Assembly: GCA_002690755.1 (NCBI GenBank)
Contig: NZFT01000105.1
Span: forward strand, 7,224 to 12,737
DNA: 5,514 bases
Direction of reading: 5' to 3'
Source: Phycisphaerae bacterium
GTDB taxonomy: Bacteria > Planctomycetota > Phycisphaerae > Phycisphaerales > SM1A02
Made by a program: the position numbers and the translations under genes. Position 1 is the stretch's first letter; every line of letters begins with the position of its first letter. Under the pieces are notes generated by a model. It was not told the origin of the DNA. It ran no database searches and saw nothing but the letters and a program-made list of their open reading frames with translations. Positions 5,418 through 5,514 of this stretch are shown here, in pieces.

Positions 5418-5423
5418 CGATGA

Positions 5424-5497
5424 GCGCGCGTAGCTCAATTGGATAGAGCATCGGCCTTCGAAGCCGAGGGTTGGGGGTTCGAGTCCCTCCGCGCGTG
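5424..5497 (+). tRNA. tRNA-Arg (anticodon UCG)
   Basis: A complete 74-nt cloverleaf can be drawn by hand. The acceptor stem is GCGCGCG (5424-5430) with CGCGCGT (5490-5496), closed by a G-U pair at 1-72. T8 and A9 follow, then a D stem GCTC/GAGC with loop AATTGGATA. The anticodon stem TCGGC/GCCGA encloses the loop CTTCGAA, so the anticodon is TCG at 5458-5460. The variable loop is 5 nt. The T stem GGGGG/CCCTC, with one G-U pair, encloses TTCGAGT. The discriminator is G (5497), as in many bacterial tRNA-Arg. The CCA end is not encoded (CTG follows), so it must be added after transcription. UCG reads CGA directly, and CGA is abundant in the neighbouring genes. Confidence 0.95.
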
Positions 5498-5514
5498 CTG
5501 AAGAACGGGCCCGG

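Larger units (their letters stand above)
5227..5423. other. Divergent spacer between fabI and tRNA-Arg, hairpin-rich
   Basis: These 197 bp should hold the fabI promoter (minus strand) and the tRNA promoter (plus strand). Besides the tRNA-proximal elements listed separately, two inverted repeats are visible: CCCCGG/CCGGGG (5303-5308 and 5320-5325, with GGCGCC between them) and GACGGG-TCGT-CCCGTC (5354-5369, a 6-bp stem with a 4-base loop). The only -10-like word I can offer for fabI is TACCTT on the minus strand (5302-5297), which has no matching -35, so the fabI promoter is not located. No open reading frame here looks coding. Confidence 0.4.

Noticed and set aside
4054..5433. 459-codon plus-strand frame antisense to fabI
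   Set aside because: fabI on the minus strand is unmistakable with all catalytic residues; the long plus frame is a by-product of GC-rich codon use.
5227..5451. N-terminal extension of FabI to 5451
   Set aside because: It would overlap the opposite-strand tRNA, adds 75 residues not seen in FabI, and ignores the strong GAGGA before 5226.
1..5514. A new defence, mobile or biosynthetic system
   Set aside because: All six protein genes belong to known families with mostly housekeeping roles, and there are no mobile-element, toxin-antitoxin, phage or effector signatures; calling a novel system would not be supported.

Overview
This GC-rich window (roughly two thirds G+C by eye) looks like an ordinary chromosomal segment of a high-GC bacterium. 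The best guess is a member of the Planctomycetota, perhaps Phycisphaerae-like. That is inference, resting on heavy CGA arginine codon use, mostly weak Shine-Dalgarno signals, and a short degenerate TrmE/MnmE-type GTPase of a kind I associate with that phylum. No transposase, integrase, phage gene, CRISPR array or attachment site is visible.

Layout from left to right. (1) A minus-strand gene runs off the left edge; its visible N-terminal 171 residues are an aldose 1-epimerase (galactose mutarotase-like). It is divergent, across a 53-bp gap, from (2) a plus-strand CorA/ZntB-type metal cation transporter, which overlaps by 4 nt (ATGA) with (3) a BtpA-family TIM-barrel protein. (4) A 211-bp intergenic stretch holds six CGATCG palindromes, nested inverted repeats and a -10-like TAGAAT. 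(5) A type III pantothenate kinase (CoaX, first step of CoA synthesis) follows and overlaps by 4 nt (GTGA) with (6) a shortened MnmE-like GTPase. That protein begins with a Val-Arg-Ala run encoded by a 9-bp tandem repeat and lacks the usual MnmE C-terminal domain with its catalytic cysteine. (7) A convergent inverted repeat spanning both stop codons separates it from (8) fabI (enoyl-ACP reductase, fatty acid synthesis) on the minus strand. (9) A 197-bp divergent spacer rich in hairpins leads to (10) a plus-strand tRNA-Arg with anticodon UCG. The last 17 bases are too few to interpret.

The genes are mainly housekeeping: CoA supply, fatty acid elongation, sugar anomer interconversion, metal transport and translation. 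They do not form an obvious single pathway. The two overlapping pairs (transporter/btpA and coaX/GTPase) are likely co-translated. I see no convincing new multi-gene system. The points most worth a second look are the degenerate MnmE-like GTPase and its repeat-encoded N-terminus, the Asp-to-Ser change in the CoaX phosphate-binding motif, the structured intergenic stretch before coaX, and the tRNA-Arg(UCG) with a hairpin just upstream.
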